A stretch of 64,000 bases of DNA from Euonymus europaeus (GCA_963580455.1 OY756960.1:28083238-28147237); one strand, 5' to 3'. Positions 36,782 to 48,848 are shown, counted from the first letter of the stretch. The notes: generated by a model not told the origin, from the sequence alone. A program made the numbers and translations.

Positions 36782-39700
36782 ATAGATTTATATATTATAC
36801 TAAATAAAAGCTTGAATGCTCCAGCGGGATAGCACAATGTGAAAATAATTTTCCGATTTCATATTACATAAAAGAGACAATATTTATAAGATAGCAGTGT
36901 CTACCAACCTGAACCTGAAGAACACGTAGACTCGGTGTTTAACGAAGGAGTGTAAGTTGTGAGATGAAGAGTTTTGCTTTAATCGCCAAATCTCATGACC
37001 TGTTAAATAACAAAGGTAAAAAGTAAAAACATGAGGTGAATAAATTTACATGTAGCAATGAAGTAAAAATCACACCTGAAAATAATTTACCGTATACCTC
37101 ACGAAGGAAAATAACTTACCAGTTACCATAAGAAGAAGACCAAAAATTCCAAATTGAGTAATATATGAAAGCACCACAAAAGAGTATTTGATATGAGAAG
37201 TAGCACCTAATTGCAAAATGAAACACAGAGTTAAATATAAATCCCAACAAAAGAAGCTTAAAATTCTGAAACTAAGAGAACAATAATTACCTCTGAAACT
37301 ACATAGGGAAATTATGAAAAATCCCATCACCCATAATGACCATTAGTAGGAAAATCTTGAAGTGGAGTCTATGCAGATCAATCTTGCAAAAGGAATCACA
37401 CAAAAGAGACCATACACATAAAATTGATTAGCATAACTATTATCACCAACTTTCGATGAACTGTAGGATCCGTAAAGGAACGGGGATGATAGGATTGCGT
37501 GGTCTATGAAAAAATAATTGCTCGAAACATTAAACATGCCAAGATAAGAGAAAGTAGATAAGAGAAATGAATGTATGGTTGAAGACTTGGAAGCAAAACA
37601 CAGGAATTGAGGCCAAACCAAAATTTTTTATAATAAAGTACAATGCAGTGAAAATATGATAGTAGTTATAAAATAGTATATGACCAAAACATCACCTTTA
37701 CTGTGAAGAAAGCAGCTTATAGATTAGTTGGCAGTTATGGAAAAATATCCGGTGAAAAGATCACCTTTAGTTTGGAGACAACAACTTACAGATCAGCACA
37801 TCAACGACCAACAATGCATGACAGTCACTGCCTCACCGGAGAAGCAATCTAAGTAAACCTGCATAAAGAAATAGACGCCAGCTCAAAGCAGAGGGTAAAA
37901 AAGCTCTAAAAACATATTGACATAAAAAACCAAAAAACATAACAACAGAACATATTAAACAAATAGGAGTACTAAATTGTAAAAGCAACACAAAACTACT
38001 ACTGGAATTAAACAAAGAAACATATAAGTTAAAAAATAATTGTCGCATGAATTGAAAGAAAAATAAGTTAAAAAAATAAAGCTTAGAGTCATGTAGTTGC
38101 AATAGAAAATTGTAGAAAAGTTTCGAAAGCAACAACAAAGCATAAATGATGGGACAAAATAAAGAATTGTAAGAAAGATCATCAGCAAGGAGCTTAAGCA
38201 GAGCAAGAATTGAAGGGCTTATGGTGCAAACACTGAAGGGAAAAAAATAAAAAGCAATAAGACATTGTTTATTTTAATAGTCAGTTCACTAAGTTAGAAT
38301 CAAAAGGCATGAGTTTGACAGAAATAAATCCATCTAGATGAGGTTTTGAGAGATAGATTGTCAAACAGATTACCACTAAGGAAATTTTGAAGATAATGAA
38401 ATGATTTAAAATAAAAATTCTTTTACCTGACACATCAGCAAACTCCAATAATAGCTATTCGAGTAGTTGATTGGCCATAACAATTTTTATAGTTGATTTC
38501 CTTTTCACCAGATGCCTATGAATTCAAAGGAAGATCTCTTGTGATGGCTTATTTAGCAGTGGGAATTTTAAAATTCTTAAACAGAACACATTAAAAAAAA
38601 TTAAAATCAAAAGGGAATTTGAACAACAAACTCATTCGCCCGAATGAAAAATTGGAGCACAAAGCAGAAAGAGAGTGTGGCTACTTGAATCAGAGAAGTG
38701 CAGGAAGAGATGATAAAATAGAATATTTGTTTGTTAGGTAAAAAGCCGTGTTCATTAATGAAAAAGAAAATAAAGAATCACTTCTCCTAGTATGCAACAG
38801 AGATGGCAATGGGCTAATAACAATATCATATAGGATTTTCAAGAAAAGAAGGCAAAGGAAAAAAGAAATACATTCAAGAATAAGGCAGTACCCAATAAGT
38901 GTCGGAATCTTACTTACAGTTTCCATGAAGAAACATAAAAACAAAGAGGCCATTTTGCTGGACAACATAAGTATAGATATTAGTTGTGTCATATCCGAGC
39001 TTAGATAGGACACCAAAGCATGGTTCCCGCAAACCCAAAGCTCCAGTCCAATTTAAACATTGGAAAGCATCCCATCAACTGTACTCCAAAAAAATAGAAG
39101 AATAAAATACACGATCTGATAATTAATGATAAAAAATTGTACAACACTTAAAAAAATAGGGAAAATCGACAAAGTTAAAAAAGGGTATCTGAAGGAGTGA
39201 ATCATGGCAGTACATCTATTAACAATAATATTTACATTAAGCAAATAACATTTCAATTGAGCAAATAAGATGACAATACAAAATGGATACACAGGGAGGA
39301 TAAGATGAACCACTAAAAGAACGCATCTTATGACATCATGGCGCAATGGTTTACCACTTTTCCTGCACTATCTAACTAATAGCTCAGCCAATTGTACCAG
39401 AATAATACACAGGGGAGAAGGCGCATAATTTCAATTTACATGTAAGATTCATATAATACAATAGAGGCAGACTAACAACTAATTTGGCCACTGTTCCAGA
39501 ATTATAGGACTCGCAATTGTACAATGTTTTTATTGTGTAATACATATAATGCATTATTCATTTTATCTAAGTTGCGCTTATTTCTGGATATGAGATGAAA
39601 TGCAAATAATTTTAGTCTAAAGATGTTGTGTAAATTATATTTATAAAACCTGAATGCCATTGGTGATAATATAGGTATTGAAGGTTGTATTCGTTCCATG

Positions 39701-41870
39701 TTCCAGTGTATCTTCTGCGAGTTCCATAGCAAGTTTAAAAACAAAGAGAAGGGAATAGAAAGGTTGAACAACATTTATGTAATAACCTCTTTAACCTTTG
39801 AATCTAGAAAGGATGAACAAATGAAATTAAACATGAAGAACTTGAGCAAGGTATCAAACAAAGGAGCCTATAAAATGAGATTCGACTTAAATCGCTAAAA
39901 ATCTATACTAACCTCGATGAAGCACAGTAAGAAGCTAGAGAAGAATTGAGCTTTTTGGAGAAATTTGCAAAAGCATAACACCTGCGAAGGCCAAAGAAAT
40001 GAAGGAACAAATATATATCACAATAGCTTCGACTAAGATGACAGAGAATGAAGAATCCATAACCAAATTGTTAAAGAAAGACTAATTGTATCAGCAGGGC
40101 ATTATGCAGAATCCAGTTATATCTCCACATAGAAGGCCTAGTCAAGTGGTGTCATCTTTAATGTCATCATACATGAAATGAGTAAAAAAAGAGTGCCGGA
40201 AAGATTAATACAGAAAAGGTGGGAAAAATACATAACCGTATGGTTGTGAGAAGCAATGAAAATTTGCTTATTTCCTTTGCCTCTAATCATAAACAAAAAC
40301 AACAAATGGAGGAACAGAGCTTACTCTCTTCTCATCTCTACTAAGTTTAAAATGGCCATCTCCTTAACAAAACATGATAATCCTAGCAATAAGTTTGTCC
40401 ACAAATAAAAGACAGAGGGGAAATTTTTTTCCAAGAAATCGAAGCATAAATCAGTATTCATGCAGCACAACAAACCCAAACATGACCAAAAGACCTACTC
40501 AACACAGGTAAAAAAAAAGAATCAAATTAAAGAAACCCAACAGAAGAAGTCATTAATAGAGGAGCAAAAGAATTGAAATTGTGAACAACATAGAAGCTAA
40601 GCTTAAATGCAAACCTAGCCATCAAAATCAAAATGGGATTCAAACTGAGCATAAATGAGAACCTGGGAACTTTAAAAAATATTGAAATTGAATAAACCCA
40701 ACCGGAGAACCGATATTTTTTAAAAAATATTTAAAAAATAGACGTTGAGGTGACATGCAAACCTGGGCATCAGAATTGAAATAGAGATAACACATTAACT
40801 GAACATAGGAATCAAAAAAAAAAGGGAACAAAAAAAAGGGGAAAAAAACCTTCAATTATTTCAATTTTCTTCTTTAAAAAAGATAAAGAGAAAGGTCTAT
40901 CCTTCAATAGAAACAAAAAAAATTGAGCTACTTCAATAAATCCAAACAGCAATACGATACAGTCAGCATGCACAGGTCATATCCTTCAATCAAGTTCTTT
41001 GGCAAAAAACATACATGACTGGAAATAGTGATTCCTTAAAGCCAATTGAGGCAAATAGGCACTGCATGCCTTTTAGTTTTAAAACTTGAGGGCAACTGAA
41101 AAAGCTATGATGAAAGTACGTATAAGTGCAGGTGATGAAACTAAGAGATAGTGCAATTACTTGGATAAGAATAATTGGAAGTATCAAAACAAATCTTCAA
41201 TACGAATAATGCTAGAGCCTAGAAGAAGAGCTAGTAGCTTCATGAAGTATGCGAATTTTATAGTGTTCCTGACCTCTAGTAGGCTACTGGTTCTTTTTAC
41301 TTAGGAGTTAGGTCTTTTCTTTCATTATTTGTTTGCATGCTTTTCATATAAGCAAAAGATAGGACATAGCTCAATCACCCCAAAAAAATAATAGCCGAAC
41401 TGAAGTTACCTACGAAGTACACTTGGAAAAAGTGAGTAAGAAGGTTTGCAAAGAAAAGCTTACCAGATTGATAGAATAACTGAAATCCGCGAACCAGTGC
41501 GTGTGACTGCTACTCTGCAGTTGTCCTAGAGAAAGAGGAAAGTTAGAGCGAACTACAAAGCCAACTGCCACAAAAAAGGGAAAAAAAAACAGGGAAGCCG
41601 TCGAAGAACACAACCCACAGACCAATAATAGCTGAAGCTAGAGCCAAAGACAAAACAACACATGATCGAGGCTAACCTGGCGAACTTGTATTGAAGCAAA
41701 AAAAATCAAGTAGAGCTTAAATTCTAGGGGGAAAAAAATATTGAGCTAATAACTCATCTTCAAGACAATAAAATTTAGGCGCAGCTTAAATTGTAGCTAA
41801 GAACTCATCTTGAAGTCAAAAAATTCAGGAAATTTTTGGGACTCATTGAAGGAAATAATACCACAGGCCA
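36782..41870 (-). other. Helitron 5' non-coding region
   Basis: About 5 kb, A-rich on the plus strand (T-rich in gene orientation), with many short frames but no recognisable domain. It may hold the leader, introns and promoter of the Rep-helicase gene. No captured host gene was recognised by eye. Confidence 0.5.
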
Positions 41871-41876
41871 GTAAGA

Positions 41877-42295
41877 CCAACTACCATAAATGAATTAAAA
41901 TGAAACAGAAATTAAGACAATAACCTGAAAGCCCCTGAAGCAGCAGATTGTAGAGGACGAAGGTGGACAGCAGACGAATAGAGTCAAATGAAGACAATAA
42001 CCTGGCGAAAATAACAGTAAACCCGCGAAGATGAAACCCTCTGAAGCAGCAGATTGTAGAAGACGAAGGTGGACAGCAGCCGAATAGAGTCGAATCTAGA
42101 CCAACTACCATAAATGAATTAAAATGAAACAGAAATTAAGACAATAACCTGACAGCCCCTGAAGCAGCAGATGTGGACAGCAGCCGAATAGAGTCGAATC
42201 TAGGGTTGAAGCAAGCAACAACCAAGGGCAGCCCTTAAAGCACGCGATTGTAGAAGACGAAGGTGGACAGCAGACGAATAGAGTCGGAAAGGGAG
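41877..42295 (-). repeat. Four-unit tandem array near the Helitron 5' end
   Basis: Units containing CTGAAGCAGCAGATTGTAGA, GACGAAGGTGGACAGCAG and CGAATAGAGTC start near 41931, 42039, 42157 and 42232; the third lacks the middle part. A longer block (AACTACCATAAATGAATT to CCCCTGAAGCAGCAGA) is repeated at 41880 and 42102, about 222 bases apart. Likely subterminal or promoter repeats of the Helitron. Confidence 0.8.
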
Positions 42296-42487
42296 TCTGA
42301 AGGAGGTTTTTTCAGGGTGTGAGGAAGGAGGCGGAGGGTTTAGGAGTAGGTGAGGAGATTGAGAACGGTGTCGTTTTGCTTGATAAGTTTTTTGGGAAAA
42401 CCACCAGACGCGAGAGTATACGGGTGGCAGCAGTTGGGACTCGCCCGCTTATGGCTGCGGTGCACAGGGTTTATATATAAGTATAGA

Positions 42488-42790
42488 TAGGATGGGGCTA
42501 TCTGCATCCCAATTTTTATCGGTCTCACCCCACTACTAGTAAAAGTCCAATTAAAAATAGATAGAATCTGAATACAATCTATTTTCAAACCGGATAAGGG
42601 TGTTTTAGGACAACAATGCAAAATTTACATTCTAAAACCCTAGATAGAGAAACGCCACCTCTTACCTCTGAAGAATCAAGTGCATCCAACTTACCTCTTG
42701 CATCTGAAGACGCAGAATCAAGGGTTAAAGATGTACTTCCAAATCCAACTTCTGAAGAAGCCGAATCCTTCTCTAAATCTGAGGGGAGAC
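42488..42790. other. Host spacer beside the Helitron
   Basis: A 61-codon frame at 42616-42801 (SEESSASNLPLASEDAES) has a coding-like Ser/Glu composition but no family I recognise. It may be a fragment of an unknown gene, and it runs into the TIR element that follows. It was not called as a gene. Confidence 0.35.
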
Positions 42791-43400
42791 CTCGTACTTG
42801 ATAAAATGGGTCATTTAAGTCCTTGTACCTGTCAAAAATGGTTCAATAATGCCCTCACATCACATTTGGAAAAATCAAAAGCATTATTGTTGGTTTGCAT
42901 TTGAACCTTCTTCAGCTACCTCATCCCAACCCCCATCTCCGACTACTTCATCTAACCTCCATCTTCCCCAGAAAAATATGTTAGCTCGTTCGCATACCAA
43001 GCAGCACTAGATAAATTGATTCAAGCCAAGTAGATATAAGCATGGTTTGAGGGCAGAATTATGCTGTAAAATCGGAATCACTGAAGGCCAGAGGTGGAGG
43101 GATATCACTGGTGTGTAGAGAGGAGAGAGAAGGCTGAGGGAATTTAGGGTTAGCCACAAATTTGTAAGTTAATTTTTTTTTAATTATTGTTTGTCATGTC
43201 ATAATATCACATTTCATTTATATTTTTGAAAATAAAAACCATGTCATATGTTATTTGTCACATAAGTTATTTTTAAGTGTTATTTGACTGAAGGGCTAAC
43301 ATATACCGCTTTCCAAAGTTGAAGGGCTCTTTAGTCCAAAAAAAAGTACGAGGGCTTAATCGACCCGTTTTACAAAGTAGAGGGGTTTTTCCGGCTATTA
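42791..43400. mobile_element. Non-autonomous TIR element (MITE/MULE-like)
   Basis: Left end region: GTACTTGATAAAATGGGTC then TTTAAGTCCTTGTAC. The reverse complement of the right end (about 43330-43395) reads CTACTTTGTAAAACGGGTC then ATTAAGCCCTCGTAC. The inverted match spans about 45 bases with substitutions. No coding region inside. Exact ends and the target duplication are not resolved. Confidence 0.55.
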
Positions 43401-43611
43401 TCCCATATAGAAATTGACCCATTTAAATTTACTAACTTCGGGCTCATTTAATATAACTTGGGCCCAATGCCATAAAAATATTTATGGGCCAATTTTCTAG
43501 CAATAAGCCAATAAGCAATAAGTCAGTTTTTAACTTTTTATTTGTGCCCCTTACAACTGTATACTTGGGCTTGGGCCTTCTAACAATCAACCCGTCAGCC
43601 ATACCCTTTGA

Positions 43612-43985
43612 AGGACTTAGAGAAACCCATCTTTAGATTTACCTAAAAAAGCATCGAGCTTGATAAAATCCACCATTTCATTAATGAATTTTGTCCAAAT
43701 TTTGCATTTTTGGCTACAAGACTAAAAATTCGGTCGATTAAATTAATTTGCAGAGCTGGAAAGATTCACTAATACTAGGAATCCCAATAATTTTCATCCC
43801 AAAATCATTCCAATAATATGTGGCAATCATTCATTAGGTGTCTGATATTATAACAAGAGACGCATTTAAAATTACACCTAATAAATTAATGACACACATC
43901 GTGATATATTTTTGGAATGAAAATAACTGAGATCTTTATCATTTTTGGGCAAGATTAGAGTGACATGGGGTCAACCAGACCCTGA
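43612..43985 (+). pseudogene. Partial duplicate of NRT3 intron 1/exon 2, split by a MITE
   Basis: 43621-43761 matches 45204-45343 nearly base for base (shared TTACCTAAAAAAGCATCGAG, TTGATAAAATCCACC, GGCTACAAGACTAAAAATTC), and 43948-43982 matches the start of NRT3 exon 2 (GGCAAGATTAGAGTGACATG, then CAACCAGACCCT). Between them lies a small TIR element. It is therefore a truncated upstream copy of the NRT3 gene, without exon 1 or most of exon 2. Confidence 0.85.
43783..43938. mobile_element. Short MITE inside the NRT3 duplicate
   Basis: The left end TCCCAATAATTTTCATCCCAA and the reverse complement of the right end TCTCAGTTATTTTCATTCCAA are inverted repeats. About 150 bp, non-coding. The target duplication is not clear. 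Confidence 0.55.
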
Positions 43986-43994
43986 AACAATTTT

Positions 43995-44235
43995 TACAAT
44001 TAAGGGTGCGTTTGATAAGATGATAATAAATATGAGTGTAATATATTACTTGGGTAATCATTATCCACCTCTTCTCATAGATAATCATTACACCCAAAAC
44101 ACAAAGAAGATTGTCTAAAATAATTATCCAGATAAATAACTTATATATCTACCAAACATGAGTATTTATTTATCCATATATTTTTAATTACTCTTATAAT
44201 CATTACAACACGCGGCCAAACACACACACCTAAGA
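43995..44235. mobile_element. MITE with GGGTGCGTTTGATAA-type ends
   Basis: The left end reads AAGGGTGCGTTTGATAAGATG. The reverse complement of the right end reads TGTGTGTTTGGCCGCGTGTTG, a terminal type common in plant MITEs. The AT-rich interior has partial inverted symmetry (GTAATCATTATCC / AATAATTATCCAG). About 240 bp, non-coding. Confidence 0.5.
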
Positions 44236-44858
44236 TCCTTTAATAAGTCAGAACTATACTATTGTTTGAGTGGATATCTATATACACGACCAATACATAT
44301 CATTCATAATATACATAAACAAATCCTCCCTCTCTTCTCAGTCCCTCGTGGCCGTAGATTGGAATGTGTTATAACCTTAACGCGAGACACTATGTTGTTT
44401 TTTCATTGAATTTGATTCATAGCTCTCTCCTTATATAAAAAAATTGCATAGCTCTCTAGCTATTCTCCAATCCCAAGTTTTGCTCGTCCTTCCAACACAT
44501 CGGCGGGGCACACCCCACAATTATGGAAGATATTAAATATCATGTATGCTAATGTCATATTTTATTCAAAATATTAAAGGTGTCAATTAGTCAACTAAAC
44601 ACCAAACAATCGTGTCCATCCAAAACTATTACCAATCGTGTCCAAAATTATATATATCACCAACTTCACCCTTTCGACGTGCTCAAAGGCCAAATATGTA
44701 TATCACACCCCAATTCCTCTTTTAACATTTTGAATTGTTATTCCATTTGATAATTAATTAATCTCTTCTACTTAATCAAAAGTTGCCAGCCAGAGAGTGA
44801 GAGCGGTGTTGGGTTTAGGGTTGACTTTGTATGCTAACATTCGAGGGGCTCGTATTCG

Positions 44859-44866
44859 TATATAAG
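44859..44866 (+). promoter_or_regulatory. TATA box of NRT3.1 gene
   Basis: TATATAAG lies 123 bases before the start codon and about 30 bases before a plausible transcription start in the leader (CACTCTATCATCATC). CATGC elements follow nearby. Confidence 0.6.
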
Positions 44867-44989
44867 AGGGACCCGTGCATGCTGCCACTCTATCATCATC
44901 AATCAATCAGCGGAATCACACAACCTCCAAATTAATTCTCAAATACATTTGAAGATTCCAAAATTTTTAGTTGAAAGCGTGAAGCAACA

Positions 44990-45824
44990 ATGGAGGCACG
45001 TACCAGTCTTCTCTTGATTTCGCTTCTCCTCACTTGCTTTATTCAGAATTGTTTTGGGATTATTCTCTTCTCTTCGCTGAAAAGAACACTTGTGGTCATT
45101 GCCTCACCAAAGCCAGGAGAAGGTAACAGTCAACTAACACATCTCATCTGCTCTCTCTCTCTCTCTCATTAATTTCTCCCAAATCCAAACATTCAGAGGA
45201 ACCAATCTTTTGATTTACCTAAAAAAGCATCGAGCTTGATAAAATCCACCGTTTCATTAATGGGTTTTGCCCAAATTTTGCATTTACTGGCTACAAGACT
45301 AAAAATTCGGTTGATCAAATTAATTTGCAGTGTTGAAAGCTGGAGAAGGCAAGATTAGAGTGACATGGGGTGTTAACCAGACCCTCGCAGCTGGTACTGA
45401 CTCAGGCTACAAGACGATCAAGGTCAAGCTATGCTTTGCACCGATCAGCCAACTGGACAGGCCATGGAGGAAGACGAAGGACGAGCTCTTCAAGGACAAG
45501 ACGTGCCAGTTCAAGATTGTGTCCAAGCCATACAACCCTAGTAACAAAACTGTCCAAACATATGAGTGGACCATCGAGCGTGAGGTGCCAACGGGCACGT
45601 ACTTTGTACGTGCCTATGCCGACGACTCAAATGGTGATGAGGTTGCTTATGGTCAAAGTACCGATGCTCTCAAGTCCACCAATCTCTTTGAGATCCAGTC
45701 AATCACGGGGCGTCACGTGTCGCTTGATATTGCCTCGGTCGTCTTTAGTACTTTCTCTGTCGTCTCCTTGTTTGGCTTCTTCCTTAATGAGAAGAGAGAG
45801 GCCAAGAGGTCCCAAGAGAAGTGA
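44990..45824 (+). CDS. NRT3.1: NRT3.1/NAR2.1-like nitrate transport accessory protein
   Basis: Two exons, 44990-45122 and 45331-45824, with the intron in phase 1, giving 208 residues, normal for the family. NAR2/NRT3 proteins partner NRT2 transporters at the plasma membrane for high-affinity nitrate uptake. Seen here: an N-terminal hydrophobic signal (LLLISLLLTCFIQNCFG), the conserved YKTIKVKLCFAPISQLDRPW, KTKDELFKDKTC, VPTGTYFVRAYADDSNGDEV, AYGQSTDALKSTNLF, GRHVSLDIASVVFSTFSVVS (a C-terminal membrane segment) and a basic tail. A partial duplicate with the same intron sequence lies 1.3-1.6 kb upstream. The gene itself shows no damage. Confidence 0.95.
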
Positions 45825-46632
45825 AGAGAGAGTCCACTTTTTAAACTGTCATAGAAATGACATGTTTGAAGTTCCTTGATCTCTCGTCTGTAATGGGAGC
45901 TTAGTATTGCAGAAAGCTTGCTAATTTATGTTCTGTTATGATTTGGGGGGATCTTTTATGGTTTTTAGAGCTATAAAGTAAAAGAAAAATGTTTGTCTAA
46001 TCAATGTTAGAATATGAATTCCTGTCAGCATTGTTACTCTCTGCAAAATGTGTGAAAGTTGATGATCATGCTTGATCGTTTCCGAGATCGGAAGGATTTG
46101 CAGGAGGTCTGATAAAACACAGGGAGCATAGTGATTCAATGAAAAGAAAGAAAGAAAAAAAATGCTTTTAAGGCTGTTATTACCTTCCACAGTCGATGAA
46201 TCATCACAATTCACAACACTAGAAACCTTTCTTTCATGATCTAGACTGTAATGATCCCCTGTATAGGGAAAATGTAGAACAAGTTCCCAGCAAAAAAGAG
46301 AAGGTAGAAGAAGCTAGAATCGACATCTATCACGCGTACAGATTTGAACAATTATGGACACTTGGACAAAACACGGTGCATAATTAGGACTTCCTACAAG
46401 AATGAGAGAGCTGTAGTATCTCAAGACAGCTAGGAAAAGCAATTTTACAGCACTCATCAGCCATTGCAGAAGCTAAATTTGTTGAGCTCCTCAAGGCTTT
46501 TGAAATATCCTCTGAAAGTAGTCTACAACGAATGCATATACTGGAATCTTTTTACCATAGGCATGCACACACATGCTTTTGATGAACAATGGTTTTACAC
46601 GAATTTCATAAGGAAACAGTCCGAATGTTGTC
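45825..46632. other. Convergent 3' flanks of NRT3.1 and diphosphatase gene
   Basis: 3' UTR of NRT3.1 runs on from 45825, and the minus-strand gene's 3' UTR probably covers 46300-46632. No other feature is seen. Confidence 0.5.
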
Positions 46633-47595
46633 TCAATTACTGAAACACATTTCAGTACTCTGCATACGATCTGTACCAACAAGAGAGAGCCTGTCTTCAT
46701 AAACATCTATATATCCATATGCATCTGTGCCTGGGGGACACTCCAAGGCTGCTTCAAGGACCCTATGATGTACTCCATAAGCATCAATCGAGTGCCCCCC
46801 ATTGTGATCATGACCTGCTAAGCAAACCTTCACGCAATTGTACCTGTGTATAACATCCATCACCTCGTCATAATTCCAGAGAAGCGCTTCATTGGATGTT
46901 GCACGAGGATCCAATGGCACGTGGCAACAGACCACCACTTTCTGTTTTAACCTTGTTGCATCCTGAAGCACTCCTTCCAACCATTCCAACTGTTCTTTAC
47001 CAATTGCACCATTGAACATAACGAACCTTCTCGCAAGTCCCACTAGTCCCTCGGGATTATTCTTCTCAGAGTTAGGGTTCTTCTCACTAAGAAATCGTAA
47101 GGCATTCAATCTATTGGGATGGTCTTGAGGCCAACCAATGGCGCTGATATCATAGCCATCCAGTACAACAAATCTGTAATCTGGAGAAGGTGAAAAATCA
47201 TAATAGGCACGTCCATCTTTACCTGTAATCTTCAATAGCGGAAGTAGCTTGTCACGAGGAAGATTGTACAGACAGTGATTACCAATCATGTGATATAAGG
47301 GACCATTGAATTTGTCAAATTCATCAATAACTTTCTTCGCGGCATCTAGAGATTGGTCCTTGGGGCAATGCACATCGACTATATCCCCATAATTGACCAC
47401 AAATTTAAGTTTCTGATGGGAATTCCAGTTTTGGACAGCCCTTTGCAAAACAAGAAGGCTGTGTCTATAAAACCGTGGAACTCCAATGAACGAGTGACCA
47501 TCAGGAATATCAGCATACTGAACGTCAGATATAACCCCGAAGGAAAATAGAGGTATCTTCCCTCCTCCAATTGCCAGTCCATTTGTAGCGCCCAT
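46633..47595 (-). CDS. Mn-dependent ADP-ribose/CDP-alcohol diphosphatase
   Basis: A single coding exon of 320 residues. The family is a metallophosphoesterase that hydrolyses ADP-ribose and CDP-choline-type substrates with Mn2+. Metal-binding motifs are in order: SDVQYAD (Asp24), NYGDIVD (Asp71), MIGNHCLYN (Asn106-His107), CCHVPLDP (His225) and LAGHDHNGGHS (261-269). The C-terminal VLEAALECPPGTDAYGYIDV is typical. The bases before the start, TATCTACAG|C ATG, look like a 3' splice site, so a 5' UTR intron up to about 48760 is likely (donor-like CAATTCAG|GTGCC). The start agrees with plant orthologues. Confidence 0.93.
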   Translation of the reverse strand: MGATNGLAIGGGKIPLFSFGVISDVQYADIPDGHSFIGVPRFYRHSLLVLQRAVQNWNSHQKLKFVVNYGDIVDVHCPKDQSLDAAKKVIDEFDKFNGPLYHMIGNHCLYNLPRDKLLPLLKITGKDGRAYYDFSPSPDYRFVVLDGYDISAIGWPQDHPNRLNALRFLSEKNPNSEKNNPEGLVGLARRFVMFNGAIGKEQLEWLEGVLQDATRLKQKVVVCCHVPLDPRATSNEALLWNYDEVMDVIHRYNCVKVCLAGHDHNGGHSIDAYGVHHRVLEAALECPPGTDAYGYIDVYEDRLSLVGTDRMQSTEMCFSN

Positions 47596-48848
47596 GCTGT
47601 AGATAAAGGCTTGATCCTATCGGAAAAAAAAGTAGGAATGTTATTGAGATTGTTCTAGCATCATGATCAAAAGCTGATACCGATTAGAAGTTTTTTGTGT
47701 TTCTTGACCAACCTTCATTCCCGAACCCCACCGGTCATTTTTCTCATACACAAAACAGAAAGAAAAAAAATTAAAAATTAAAAAAACAAGTAGTGCTACG
47801 AATGATGATGGGATGAACATTCGGTTTGTTTTTCTCCTTTTTTCTCAATGGTTCACTTTACTATTAAACTATATGAAACAGCAACATTGTTATTTGACAA
47901 GCAGGTAAAGTCCTTATCTTATTGAAGGTCTATACTTCCAAGCAGTTTGATGCCAAGTATCACAAGTGCTACTACTAAACAACTTATACAATGCCTGAAG
48001 ATTCTCAATCTTCTATTATGCAGCAAAACCAGTTCTCTCAAATCTGTTATCCAACAGTATAAAGTTTTCCGAACATTAGTTCTCAAGTAACACTCCGAAA
48101 CCCATCATCATTTCTACGCCTCCTCCAGACACCATAGCCTTTCATGTTTTGTTGATATTAGTTTTGGCTCGGCTCAATAGCTAATGATTTTCTTAATACC
48201 TATATACTCACTGCTACAGAGAAACGCAAGAAACCTGTGAAGAACATGGAGGCTCACCACATAATTATCATTGGAAGGGGATCGAAAATTGGGCATTAAC
48301 ATGACGTACGGTAAATGCAACGCAAAATCTGGCCAGGATAAGATTGTGGACCCTAATACCCTACAATTGCCGAAGGATTGAGGTTTACGGTTTCAATTAT
48401 ATTCAGATCAATGTATACAGAAACTCAGATTACGCGAGTCTGTTCTATCTCCTTAAGTAATCAATGGATTTCAAGTCAAAAATCAAGAAATATACCACAG
48501 CCTAAGATACATAAAGCCTAGAGAGAGTTATGTATCCATCGTGGGTTTCAAAACTGTCAACCCCAAATAAAAAAATTCCAGGATCAACCCTGTTACTGTG
48601 CTCAATAACCCAAATATAAGAACCTGAAGCAGAAAAAAAAAACCCCTGAAAGAAAGCAATCAAGCAGCAACAGGAAACGAAAAAAAATAGAAGAGGCGTA
48701 CAGTACAGAGTAATCCGATGGAGAAGAAGGTAAGCGAAACTGTAATGGTCGATACAGGCACCTGAATTGCTTGAAACAACTTCTTTTACTCGGAAAGATT
48801 GGAGCTTGGGTTGCGTTCAGATTTTCAAGGAGGTTGGTGGTTGATGAA
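47596..48848 (-). other. Probable 5' UTR intron and promoter of diphosphatase gene
   Basis: No coding frame of note. A donor-like CAG|GTGCCTG at 48761-48762 and an acceptor just before the start codon suggest one long 5' UTR intron. This is inference only. Confidence 0.45.

Larger units (their letters stand above)
30025..42487 (-). mobile_element. Helitron, 12.46 kb, near-autonomous
   Basis: On the minus strand the element begins TCTATACTTATATATAAACC (5' end at 42487) and ends with a GC-rich hairpin, 11 bases, and CTAG (3' end at 30025). It sits between host A and T (A at 42488 and T at 30024, minus strand), the standard Helitron insertion, with no target duplication. The hairpin CCCCGAGGCGAAGCCGGGG is at 30036-30054. 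The element carries a Rep-helicase gene in three frames (32110-36781) and long non-coding flanks: about 2 kb at the 3' side and 5.7 kb at the 5' side. It was inserted in a TA run beside the TIR element at 29.2-30.0 kb. Confidence 0.93.

Noticed and set aside
36782..41625. Many 60-110 codon minus-strand frames in the Helitron 5' arm
   Set aside because: They are Phe/Leu/Ser-rich translations of T-rich DNA with no family motifs.
42616..42801. 61-codon Ser/Glu-rich frame as a gene
   Set aside because: No family, no leader or intron signals, and it runs into a TIR element.
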